23,799 nucleotides of DNA, from assembly GCA_041170585.1 (NCBI GenBank), contig JBEDNN010000064.1, forward strand, positions 1 through 23,799, in the 5' to 3' direction. Position numbers and translations under genes: made by a program. The notes under the pieces were generated by a model. That model saw only the letters and a list, made by a program, of their open reading frames with translations, did no database searches and was not told the DNA's origin. Source of the stretch: JBDLSY01 sp041170585. Lineage in GTDB: Bacteria; Pseudomonadota; Gammaproteobacteria; Burkholderiales; Burkholderiaceae_C. Of the stretch, positions 16,286-23,633 are shown piece after piece (position 1 is the stretch's first letter; each line of letters opens with the position of its first letter).

Positions 16286-17407
16286 ATGAGTAAAAAATTA
16301 CTGTTTATCACGGGTACTCGTGCTGATTTTGGTAAAATTGAACCTTTGGCAATTGCCGCACAAGCTGCAGGTTTTCATATCGGTTTTTTTATCACAGGTA
16401 TGCACATGATGGCACGTTATGGCAGCACTAAAGTAGAAGTTAAGCGTTTTAAAACTGCTGATTTTTTTGAGTTCGTTAATCAAAAAGCGGACGATTCACA
16501 AGAGTTAGTCCTAGCAAAAACCATTTTAGGCTTGTCTGATTTTTTACACGAATACAGCCCCGATTTAGTCATTATTCACGGCGACCGTGTTGAAGCACTG
16601 GCAGCAGCATTGGTGTGTTCTATGAAATATATCCGCTCGGCACACATTGAAGGCGGTGAAATTTCAGGCACAATTGATGAAAGTATTCGCCATTGCAATA
16701 CCAAATTATGTACCAGCCATTTTGTGAGTTCAGACAAAGCCCGTAGTCGGGTTTTAAGTTTAGGTGAACCGAATCATAGTATTTATACGATTGGTTCACC
16801 CGAATTAGATGTTCATTTACGCCCTAGCGGTGTTGATTTAACAACAGTAAAAGAATATTATCAAATTCCTTTTGAAGCCCATCAATATGGCATTGTTATT
16901 TTTCATCCTGTGACGTCTGAAGTTAATACTATTGGTAAGCAAGCCGCCGCTTTATTTGAAGTCTTAGAAGACAGTCAGCATTGTTTTGTAGTGATTGCCC
17001 CTAACAATGACCCAGGTACTGAAGCTATTTTTTCAATTTTAAACTGCTTACCTAGCACTCGGTTTCGCTTAATTCCATCAATGCGGTTTGCATATTTTTC
17101 AGAACTGATGCGCAATGCTAATGCAATTATTGGCAATAGCAGTGCGGGTGTACGTGAAGCTCCTTTTTTAGGAATCCCCAGTTTAGATGTGGGTTCACGT
17201 CAATATAACCGTTCCACTGCTCCGTCTTTAGTCAATTGTAACGCCCTAGACAAGCCCGCTATTCAACATTTTTTAAATACATTTTGGGGTAAACGTTTTA
17301 CACAAAATACGGGGTTTGGTGCAGGCAATGCCGCACAATTATTTGTAAATGTTTTAAGCTCTGAATCGTTTTGGCAAGAAGGCCTGCAAAAACGGTTTGA
17401 AGATTAA
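16286..17407 (+). CDS. neuC: UDP-N-acetylglucosamine 2-epimerase (hydrolysing), NeuC type
   Basis: Releases ManNAc and UDP from UDP-GlcNAc, feeding nonulosonic (sialic or legionaminic-type) acid or related surface-sugar synthesis. 373 aa from the ATG at 16286; a TTG at 16253 would add 11 residues but is unlikely. Seen: LFITGTRADFGKIEPL (6-21), IIHGDRVEALAAA (96-108), AHIEGGEISGTIDESIRH (119-136), IGSPELD (169-175), HPVTSE (207-212) and GNSSAGVREAPFLGIPS (283-299). These hydrolysing-type signatures favour NeuC over the non-hydrolysing WecB. No neuB, neuA or other surface-polysaccharide gene adjoins it, which is unusual. Its stop codon overlaps that of thyA on the opposite strand. Confidence 0.9.
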   Translation: MSKKLLFITGTRADFGKIEPLAIAAQAAGFHIGFFITGMHMMARYGSTKVEVKRFKTADFFEFVNQKADDSQELVLAKTILGLSDFLHEYSPDLVIIHGDRVEALAAALVCSMKYIRSAHIEGGEISGTIDESIRHCNTKLCTSHFVSSDKARSRVLSLGEPNHSIYTIGSPELDVHLRPSGVDLTTVKEYYQIPFEAHQYGIVIFHPVTSEVNTIGKQAAALFEVLEDSQHCFVVIAPNNDPGTEAIFSILNCLPSTRFRLIPSMRFAYFSELMRNANAIIGNSSAGVREAPFLGIPSLDVGSRQYNRSTAPSLVNCNALDKPAIQHFLNTFWGKRFTQNTGFGAGNAAQLFVNVLSSESFWQEGLQKRFED

Positions 17408-18204
17408 ACGGCTATCGGGGCTTTAATTGCGGAGTGTGGGTCGTATCCAAGTAACTCAAAATCGTCATATTGATAATCAAATATATCGCTGGGTAAACGT
17501 TTAATATTTAACTGCGGTAATGGTCTAGGTGTTCTTGATAATTGCAACTGAACCTGTTCAAAATGATTGTTATAAATATGACAATCACCGCCTGTCCATA
17601 TAAAATCACCCACTTTTAAATTACATTGTTGTGCCACTATATGAGTTAATAAAGCATAACTAGCTATGTTAAACGGCACACCTAAAAATATATCGGCACT
17701 TCTTTGGTACAGTTGGCAGGATAACTTGCCATCAGCTACATAAAACTGAAACAAAGCATGGCAAGGTGGCAATGCCATTGTGTCAATATCAGACGGATTC
17801 CACGCTGTTACGATATGTCTACGGCTATCAGGATTGGTTTTGATACTATTAATTACTTGTTTGATTTGGTCTATCACTTTGCCATCGCCTGTGTTCCAGC
17901 TTCGCCATTGTACGCCATACACTCGCCCAAGCTCACCGTGTTTATCAGCCCATTCATTCCATATTGTTACGCCGTTATCCGTTAAATATTTAATGTTTGA
18001 TGCACCACTTAAAAACCAAAGTAATTCATGCACAATACTTTTAAAATGCACTTTTTTAGTCGTAATTAACGGAAACGCTTGCGATAAATCATAACGCAAT
18101 TGATAACCAAACACGCTAAGTGTCCCTGTGTGGGTTCTATCCGTCTTTGCTATGCCGTGTTGCATAACATGCGACATTAGTGTTTCATAGGGTATCTGCA
18201 TCAT
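17404..18204 (-). CDS. thyA: Thymidylate synthase
   Basis: Converts dUMP to dTMP with methylenetetrahydrofolate; cytosolic homodimer. 266 aa, close to the E. coli length. Seen: RTHTGTLSVFGYQLRYDL (23-40), FPLITTKKVHFKSIVHELLW (44-63), active-site C148 in ALPPCHALFQFYV, QRSADIFLGVPFNIASYALL (167-186) and GGDCHIYNNH (205-214), covering the folate and dUMP sites. Either of two adjacent ATGs may be used. folA, a frequent partner, is not adjacent. The last bases TTAA are shared with the neuC stop codon, so the convergent pair has no space for a terminator. Confidence 0.97.
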   Translation of the reverse strand: MMQIPYETLMSHVMQHGIAKTDRTHTGTLSVFGYQLRYDLSQAFPLITTKKVHFKSIVHELLWFLSGASNIKYLTDNGVTIWNEWADKHGELGRVYGVQWRSWNTGDGKVIDQIKQVINSIKTNPDSRRHIVTAWNPSDIDTMALPPCHALFQFYVADGKLSCQLYQRSADIFLGVPFNIASYALLTHIVAQQCNLKVGDFIWTGGDCHIYNNHFEQVQLQLSRTPRPLPQLNIKRLPSDIFDYQYDDFELLGYDPHSAIKAPIAV

Positions 18205-18227
18205 TTTTTCTAAATTTATTTGATTTA

Positions 18228-18284
18228 TCTATATTAAATATATGTATCTATATTAAATATATGTATCTATATTAAATATATTTA
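18228..18284. repeat. 19-bp tandem repeat, 3 copies, between osmC-family gene and thyA
   Basis: The unit TCTATATTAAATATATGTA occurs at 18228-18246 and 18247-18265, with a third copy altered in its last bases (18266-18284). Each contains the odd-length palindrome TATATTAAATATA. It lies directly upstream of thyA and downstream of the osmC-family gene. Confidence 0.9.
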
Positions 18285-18299
18285 TTTGTATTATTTGTA

Positions 18300-18764
18300 T
18301 TACTTATTTGAAATTTCTAAAACTTTGACACTATAGGTAATTGCAACACTGTGTGCCAACATAATACTGGCAGAACAATATTTTTCATGTGATAAAGCAA
18401 CAGCTCGCTCAACAGTAGCTGGGTTTAAACCCATACCTGTGACTGTAAATTCAAAGTGAATAGTAGTAAATACTTTAGGGTCAGTCAATGCCCGTTCTGC
18501 TGATAATTGTACAGTACACTCTATTACTTGTTGTCGGCTGCGTTTCAAAATTAATACAACATCGTAGGCACTACAGCCACCTGTACCTGCCAATAACAAT
18601 TCTAATGGGCGTGCTGCGACATTATTACCACCGCCTTCAATGGCCCCGTCCATACTGACAATATGACCGCTGCCTGTCTTTGCATCAAAACGCATACCAC
18701 TATTTAATTGTGGATTTTCAGTATTGCTACTTAAACCCGCCCAAGTTACGGTACATTGCATCAT
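18300..18764 (-). CDS. OsmC-family protein (YhfA-like)
   Basis: 154-aa protein of the OsmC/Ohr superfamily, which contains thiol peroxidases that reduce organic hydroperoxides. Seen: the two conserved cysteines C64 (LLLAGTGGCSAYDVV) and C130 (SHEKYCSAS), an Arg-Pro-Leu-Glu segment (52-55) before the first Cys helix, and typical C-terminal strand residues. The pattern RPLELLLAGTGGCSAYDV is closer to the YhfA/OsmC-like subgroup than to Ohr, so peroxidase activity is inferred only. AAAGGA lies 4 nt before the first ATG and 7 nt before the second (18761), so the second may be the true start. Divergent from the FKBP gene. Confidence 0.88.
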   Translation of the reverse strand: MMQCTVTWAGLSSNTENPQLNSGMRFDAKTGSGHIVSMDGAIEGGGNNVAARPLELLLAGTGGCSAYDVVLILKRSRQQVIECTVQLSAERALTDPKVFTTIHFEFTVTGMGLNPATVERAVALSHEKYCSASIMLAHSVAITYSVKVLEISNK

Positions 18765-18800
18765 TAAATCCTTTGTAGTTAATTCATTTTAAATTGTGGT

Positions 18801-18810
18801 TACAATTGTA
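18801..18810. promoter_or_regulatory. Palindrome TACAATTGTA in the osmC-family/FKBP divergent region
   Basis: A perfect 10-bp palindrome in a 149-nt divergent gap. It resembles a shortened OhrR-type box (TACAATT-AATTGTA), but no ohrR is present and short AT palindromes are common here. Confidence 0.25.
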
Positions 18811-18913
18811 TTATGGCATTTTTTCACACCTGCCATTTTACTGTTTACTGTTTAAACCTACTTAAATTTGTATTAATATTTTAATATCAACACCTTAATC
18901 ATTTACTTTTATT

Positions 18914-19267
18914 ATGCCTTTTATTACAACTGCATCTAATTTACAATATGAAGACACTGTACTTGGTACAGGCGCAACCGCTAAAAAAGGTAACCACGTG
19001 AGTGTTCATTACACAGGCTGGTTATACACCGACGGCATTCAAGGGGCTAAATTTGACTCTAGCAAAGACCGCAATGAGCCTTTTGATTTTCCACTAGGAC
19101 AAGGCCATGTTATCGGGGGCTGGGACGAAGGTGTACAAGGTATGTCAGTCGGCGGTAGCCGTACATTAATTATTCCACCTGCTTTGGGCTATGGTGCACG
19201 CGGGGCGGGTGGTATCATTCCACCCAATGCTACTTTAAAATTTGAAGTGACTTTATTAGCAGTTTAA
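18914..19267 (+). CDS. FKBP-type peptidyl-prolyl cis-trans isomerase
   Basis: Single-domain FKBP, 117 aa, cytosolic (no signal peptide), catalysing proline isomerisation in protein folding. Residues matching the FKBP12 pocket: Y33 in VHYTGWL, F47 and D48 in KFDSS, V66, I67 and W70 in GHVIGGWDEGVQGM, Y93 in PPALGYGARG, and F110 in LKFEVTLL. The length and the GAKFDSSKDRNEPFDFPLG segment match the small betaproteobacterial FKBPs. The ATG at 18914 has no Shine-Dalgarno. It is followed by 99 nt of AT-rich sequence before the DUF1853 gene. Confidence 0.93.
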   Translation: MPFITTASNLQYEDTVLGTGATAKKGNHVSVHYTGWLYTDGIQGAKFDSSKDRNEPFDFPLGQGHVIGGWDEGVQGMSVGGSRTLIIPPALGYGARGAGGIIPPNATLKFEVTLLAV

Positions 19268-19366
19268 TATTTAGTATTAAGTTTAAGTATTAAGCTTAAT
19301 TATTAATTAATTGTTTTTAATATTTATTTACTTATTTATTTAACAGCTTTTTAATATAAAAATACT

Positions 19367-20479
19367 ATGTATGATTCAGCCTTACACCCACTAACACCTG
19401 CTCGGTGTTTGGCTGATTTAAAGTGGTTATTGCAATCAAAACCTCTACTTAGTTTACAAAAAGACCGTTTTAGTGCTGTTGTTCAGAGCTACAATGCACT
19501 ACAAAAACAACACATTGTTGCGTGGTTATCACAAGTAGACACAGAACATTTATACCGTACTATATTACATACAGTACCCAAAAAAAACGTAGCTATTCGC
19601 TTAGGGCGTTATGCAGAAACACTTTTATTGTACTTTTTGCAGCACAGTAAGCTATTTGAATTAATCGCTGCTAACGTCCCTTTGCGTTCAAAAACAATTG
19701 AAGACAGTCATAAAGACCACACGACTATTGGTGAGATTGATTATTTATTGCGTGATACCAATGGGCTGTATTGGCATTGGGAGTTAGCTATTAAGTTTTA
19801 TTTATATTATCCAAGACAAGACAGCCTTTCAAATAAGGCACTCATTGTAGCAAATGACTTTAAAGGCCCAGCAGGTGTTGATACCTTGGCTTTAAAGTTA
19901 AATAAAATGTTTGATAAACAACTATACCATCAACCGCCCCCGCCTTATAATCCCGATTTGTCTAAAATATGGTGTGCGGCGGCATATACCCGTGGTTATT
20001 TATTTTATCCTTTTTATCTTTATTCACAAATAAACTTTTCTGATATTTATGCGTGTGATGCCTTAAACCCACACCACGGGCGTGGTTGGTGGCTAACAAT
20101 AGACCAATTTGCAATAACAAATAATATTGGTGATTATTTTGTACATTTACCGCGTTTGCATTGGCTTGCCCCTTTTAATTCAGGTGATTTTTTAAGTAAT
20201 GCATCAACAATCAATGACTCGAATAATTCCTCAAATAATTACTCAAACAATTCCTCAAACATTGAAACAAATATAAATATTAAAATAAATATAAATACTG
20301 AAAATACAAATATTGAGAAAAATAGAGTGTTATCAAAAATACAGATAATTACTGATTTACGCCATCTATGGCATAACGCCGACATACAAGCAGGCCAACT
20401 GGTTGCACAAATAGTACAAGAAAACGGTTGTTGGATTGAAAAAAGCCGTGGTTTTATTATGCCTACAACTTTACTATAG
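19367..20479 (+). CDS. DUF1853 family protein, possible PD-(D/E)XK nuclease fold
   Basis: 370-aa protein of the DUF1853 family, function unknown. Conserved-looking parts: RLGRYAETLLLYFL (78-91), IGEIDYLLRD (121-130), YWHWELAIKFYL (135-146), FKGPAGVDTLALKLNKM (165-181) and AAAYTRGYLFYP (204-215). The order GRYAE, then GEID, then a Glu and Lys (E139, K143) 14 and 18 residues after D125 resembles the PD-(D/E)XK nuclease YraN (GE..A..YL, GEIDLI, VEV(R/K)), so a nuclease fold is plausible; this is inference. Residues 279-320 are an Asn/Ser/Ile low-complexity insert. It ends 10 nt from the convergent smr gene. Confidence 0.8.
   Translation: MYDSALHPLTPARCLADLKWLLQSKPLLSLQKDRFSAVVQSYNALQKQHIVAWLSQVDTEHLYRTILHTVPKKNVAIRLGRYAETLLLYFLQHSKLFELIAANVPLRSKTIEDSHKDHTTIGEIDYLLRDTNGLYWHWELAIKFYLYYPRQDSLSNKALIVANDFKGPAGVDTLALKLNKMFDKQLYHQPPPPYNPDLSKIWCAAAYTRGYLFYPFYLYSQINFSDIYACDALNPHHGRGWWLTIDQFAITNNIGDYFVHLPRLHWLAPFNSGDFLSNASTINDSNNSSNNYSNNSSNIETNINIKININTENTNIEKNRVLSKIQIITDLRHLWHNADIQAGQLVAQIVQENGCWIEKSRGFIMPTTLL
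20201..20326 (+). repeat. Low-complexity Asn-rich coding insert in the DUF1853 gene
   Basis: Encodes residues 279-320. The first part repeats a CAAATAATTCCT-like element (SNNSSNNYSNNSSN), and the second part is AAATATAAATATTAAAATAAA-type DNA (TNINIKININ). It preserves the frame. Confidence 0.8.
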
Positions 20480-20489
20480 TCATTGATTA

Positions 20490-21146
20490 TTAAACACCCG
20501 CCAGCAACACGACTAAAGCTCCTGCACCGCCTTCACTTGCACGGGCTGACACAAAGCATTGAACGGTTTTAGTTTGCACTAACCAACTGCGTACCTTATT
20601 TTTTAAAATAGGTTGCCTATCTTTACTACCTAAACCTTTACCATGCACGATTCGTACACAACGCCAGCCTTGGTCTGTTGCATAGTGAATAAACTCTGTC
20701 AAAGCTTGCCTAGCCCCATCAACCCTAAACCCGTGTAAATCTAATTGACCTTGAATGGCCCAATCACCACGGCGTAATTTATTTAATACTTCCACACTAA
20801 TACCTGTTATGCGATAACTTAAATCAGTATCAGTATCTAATAGTTGTTCTACACCAAAATCATCTGACAAGCTATCTTTCATGACTTGTGATTCGTCCAT
20901 TAAGCGTTGTATTGCAATGGGGGCAGGTGGTACAGCTAGCAAATTAACACCGTTATTGTGTTTAATCGGCTCTACACTACCCACAGTGTCTATAAATAGA
21001 CGTGCAGATTTTTCACGGGCTGCTTGTTGTTGTGCCAGTCTTAATGCTGCTAATTCACGTGCTTTAGCGTGTTGAGCCAGTTGATTCTTGACTTGTTTTA
21101 AATCAGATAAAGCAGTCAATACGATTGACCTAGACTGTTGTGTCAT
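20490..21146 (-). CDS. Smr-domain protein
   Basis: 218-aa protein with a C-terminal Smr domain (about 130-216); Smr domains have nuclease activity, and in E. coli SmrB cleaves mRNA at collided ribosomes. Seen: LRRGDWAIQGQLDLHGF (124-140) with the LDLHG signature at 135-139, VRIVHGKGLGS (164-174), LKNKVRSWL (181-189) and GGAGALVVLLA (206-216). The N-terminal part (about 17-50) is an Ala/Gln/Lys/Arg-rich probable coiled coil. It lacks the MutS core, so it is a stand-alone Smr protein. It lies 3 nt after the ferredoxin gene, at the end of the aroC-lipA-ferredoxin-smr run. The paralogue class (SmrA or SmrB) is not resolved. Confidence 0.88.
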   Translation of the reverse strand: MTQQSRSIVLTALSDLKQVKNQLAQHAKARELAALRLAQQQAAREKSARLFIDTVGSVEPIKHNNGVNLLAVPPAPIAIQRLMDESQVMKDSLSDDFGVEQLLDTDTDLSYRITGISVEVLNKLRRGDWAIQGQLDLHGFRVDGARQALTEFIHYATDQGWRCVRIVHGKGLGSKDRQPILKNKVRSWLVQTKTVQCFVSARASEGGAGALVVLLAGV

Positions 21147-21149
21147 TTA

Positions 21150-21458
21150 TTAATTCGTTATATTAAGTAATGCAATAGATTTTTGATGGACTGATTTGGC
21201 TGGCAAACCACCCGCAGCAACCAATGTATGAAAGCGTTGCATCAAAGTTTCTTTTGACTCAACAAAATTAGGGTGAACTGGAATGCAAGCCACTGGGCAT
21301 ACTTCAACACATTGAGGTGTATCAAAATGGCCGACACACTCTGTACAATGAGACGGCTCAATCTGATAAATGTGAACGCCCATTGTAATCGCCCCATTAG
21401 GGCATTCGGGCTCACATACATCACAATTAATACATTCATCGGTAATAATTAATGCCAT
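21150..21458 (-). CDS. 2[4Fe-4S] ferredoxin, YfhL/Allochromatium type
   Basis: 102-aa electron carrier with two Fe4S4 clusters. Cysteines: C9, C12, C15, C19 (CINCDVCEPEC) for the first cluster and C38, C41, C50, C54 for the second, with the longer loop (CVGHFDTPQC) between C41 and C50 that marks the YfhL/Alvin type; C58 is extra. A C-terminal helix of about 35 residues is typical. Placed between lipA and smr, 43 nt after lipA; an electron donor to the radical-SAM enzyme LipA is an attractive but unproven role. No Shine-Dalgarno is visible; the start MALIITDEC is the family norm. Confidence 0.92.
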   Translation of the reverse strand: MALIITDECINCDVCEPECPNGAITMGVHIYQIEPSHCTECVGHFDTPQCVEVCPVACIPVHPNFVESKETLMQRFHTLVAAGGLPAKSVHQKSIALLNITN

Positions 21459-21501
21459 ATTGTTTAATACTTATTTTTAATACTTATGTTTAATGCTATG
21501 A

Positions 21502-22473
21502 TTATTTAGCCTCTTCTAATACATGACTAGCTTGTACATCAGCGTGGTAACTTGAACGTACCATAGCACCAACCGCTGCATGAGTGAATCCCATTTCATA
21601 GGCACGGGTTTCAAATAGTTTAAACACATCAGGGTGGACATAACGGCGTACAGGCAAATGGTGTCCACTGGGTGCAAGGTACTGCCCAATGGTGAGCATA
21701 TTCACATGATGGTCGCGTAAGTCTTGCATCGTTTGCAAAATCTCATCGTCAGTCTCACCTAAACCCACCATAATACCGCTTTTAGTCGGTACGTTTGGGT
21801 GTAATTGTTTGAATTTTTTAAGTAAATTTAGACTAAACCCGTAATCACTGCCAGGTCTAGTTTCTTTGTATAAACGTGGCACTGTTTCTAAATTATGGTT
21901 CATCACATCAGGCGGGGCATTGCTTAAAATCGTTAATGCCCGATCATCGCGTCCGCGAAAATCAGGAACTAAAATTTCAATGTGAGTATTTGGACTAGCC
22001 AACCGTGTTTGGGTAATACAATCTACAAAATGTTGTGCGCCGCCATCACGCAAATCATCGCGGTCTACGCTGGTAATGACGACATATTTTAATTTTAAAG
22101 CAGCAATTGTTTTAGCTAAATTAGCAGGTTCATTGATATCTAAAGAGTCGGGACGGCCATGGCCTACATCACAAAAAGGACAACGGCGGGTACATTTATC
22201 ACCCATAATCATAAAAGTAGCTGTTCCTTTACCAAAGCATTCGCCGATATTAGGGCAATTGGCTTCTTCACAGACGGTATGCAACTTATTTTCACGCAAA
22301 ATACTTTTAATTTCATTAAAACGTGTGTTGCTAGATGCCGCTTTAACACGAATCCACTCTGGCTTTTTAAGCGCGTGAAGTTGCTCAATAGGGGTTATTT
22401 TAATGGGGATTCGCGATGTTTTTGCTTGTGCTTTTTGTTTTTGATTGGGATTGTATACGTCTGTGTGATTCAT
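21502..22473 (-). CDS. lipA: Lipoyl synthase
   Basis: Radical-SAM enzyme inserting two sulfurs into octanoyl-lipoyl domains to form lipoate. 323 aa. Seen: auxiliary cluster cysteines C68, C73, C79 (CEEANCPNIGEC), SAM cluster CTRRCPFC (C94, C98, C101), GTATFMIMGDKC (83-94), TSVDRDDLRDGGAQHF-type segment, PGSDYGFSLNLL and the C-terminal RSSYHAD (306-312) with the cluster-binding Ser. The N-terminal KTSRIPIKITP and KPEWIRVKA are of the betaproteobacterial kind. It lies 18 nt after aroC. The usual partner lipB is not adjacent, so the octanoyltransferase must be elsewhere. Confidence 0.96.
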   Translation of the reverse strand: MNHTDVYNPNQKQKAQAKTSRIPIKITPIEQLHALKKPEWIRVKAASSNTRFNEIKSILRENKLHTVCEEANCPNIGECFGKGTATFMIMGDKCTRRCPFCDVGHGRPDSLDINEPANLAKTIAALKLKYVVITSVDRDDLRDGGAQHFVDCITQTRLASPNTHIEILVPDFRGRDDRALTILSNAPPDVMNHNLETVPRLYKETRPGSDYGFSLNLLKKFKQLHPNVPTKSGIMVGLGETDDEILQTMQDLRDHHVNMLTIGQYLAPSGHHLPVRRYVHPDVFKLFETRAYEMGFTHAAVGAMVRSSYHADVQASHVLEEAK

Positions 22474-22491
22474 TTTATTCTTATTTATCAG

Positions 22492-23589
22492 TTAAGTTAG
22501 TTTGGGCGTATTTACCGCCATACCCGGCTGTGATAAAGCCAATAATGCGTGGTCAATCAATACCAACGACAACATTGCCTCTGCAATCGGTGTGGCACGA
22601 ATACCGACACAAGGGTCATGTCGCCCCGATGTTTGCACGACAGTGGGCTTTCCTAGCCGATTAATACTAGGCTTAGGGCTATGAATACTACTCGTTGGTT
22701 TAATCGCTAAACTAGCACAGACGGTTTGTCCTGTGCTAATACCGCCTAGTACACCACCAGAATGGTTACTCTCAAAACCATCAGGCTGCATATTATCACC
22801 ATGATAGCTACCCCGTTGCGATACAACGGCAAACCCATCACCGATTTCCACCCCTTTAACCGCATTAATACCCATTAATGCGTATGCAATATCGGCATCT
22901 AACTTATCAAATAAAGGTGCTCCCCAGCCGACAGGTACATTGATGGCTTCTACATATAATTTTGCCCCTACACTGTCTTGGGCACGACGCAAATTATCCA
23001 TATATTGCTCAAGTGCTGAAATTTGAGTAGAGTCTGCGGCATAAAATGGATTATGATTGACATATTGCCACTCTAAGTCAGTCTTTGGTTTTGGCATCAT
23101 CATTTCACCCAAAGCAATCATACAGCCTCGTACGGCAATATTATGTGTGGCGGCTAACCATTTTTTGGCAACCGCTCCAGCTGCCACCATAGGTGCAGTG
23201 AGCCGTGCTGAACTGCGTCCACCACCGCGTGGGTCACGAATACCATATTTTTGCCAATAAGTATAGTCTGCATGTCCAGGGCGAAACGTGTCTAAAATAT
23301 CGCCATAATCCTTACTACGCTGGTCAGTATTCCGAATCATTAAAGCAATCGGTGTACCTGTTGTTATTCCTTGATACGTGCCTGATAAAATTTCTACAGC
23401 ATCAGCTTCATTGCGTTGTGTTACATGACGGCTAGTACCCGGGCGACGGCGATTTAATTCAGGCTGAATATCTTGTTCAGTTAAAGGTAAACCAGGTGGA
23501 CAGCCATCAATAATACAACCAATGGCTATGCCGTGTGATTCACCAAAATTAGTAACCCGAAATACCGTACCGAATGTATTGCCTGCCAT
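22492..23589 (-). CDS. aroC: Chorismate synthase
   Basis: Converts EPSP to chorismate with reduced FMN, the last shared step of aromatic amino-acid synthesis. 365 aa, normal length. Seen: MAGNTFGTVFRVTNFGESHG (1-20) with H19, RRRPG (47-51), FRPGHADYTYWQKYG (102-116) with H106, RDPRGGGRSSAR (118-129), HSGGVLGGISTG and RHDPCVGIRATPIAEAM near the C-terminus, covering the family signatures. AAGGTG lies 4 nt before the ATG. First gene of a minus-strand run aroC-lipA-ferredoxin-smr with short gaps. Its upstream region carries the repeat cluster at 23634-23799. Confidence 0.97.
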   Translation of the reverse strand: MAGNTFGTVFRVTNFGESHGIAIGCIIDGCPPGLPLTEQDIQPELNRRRPGTSRHVTQRNEADAVEILSGTYQGITTGTPIALMIRNTDQRSKDYGDILDTFRPGHADYTYWQKYGIRDPRGGGRSSARLTAPMVAAGAVAKKWLAATHNIAVRGCMIALGEMMMPKPKTDLEWQYVNHNPFYAADSTQISALEQYMDNLRRAQDSVGAKLYVEAINVPVGWGAPLFDKLDADIAYALMGINAVKGVEIGDGFAVVSQRGSYHGDNMQPDGFESNHSGGVLGGISTGQTVCASLAIKPTSSIHSPKPSINRLGKPTVVQTSGRHDPCVGIRATPIAEAMLSLVLIDHALLALSQPGMAVNTPKLT

Positions 23590-23633
23590 AAAACACCTTT
23601 TTAATATATAAACCTATTATATAAATATAAATA

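Noticed and set aside
17758..18094. Plus-strand open frames opposite thyA
   Set aside because: They are antisense shadows of a highly conserved gene, with no Shine-Dalgarno or recognisable domains.
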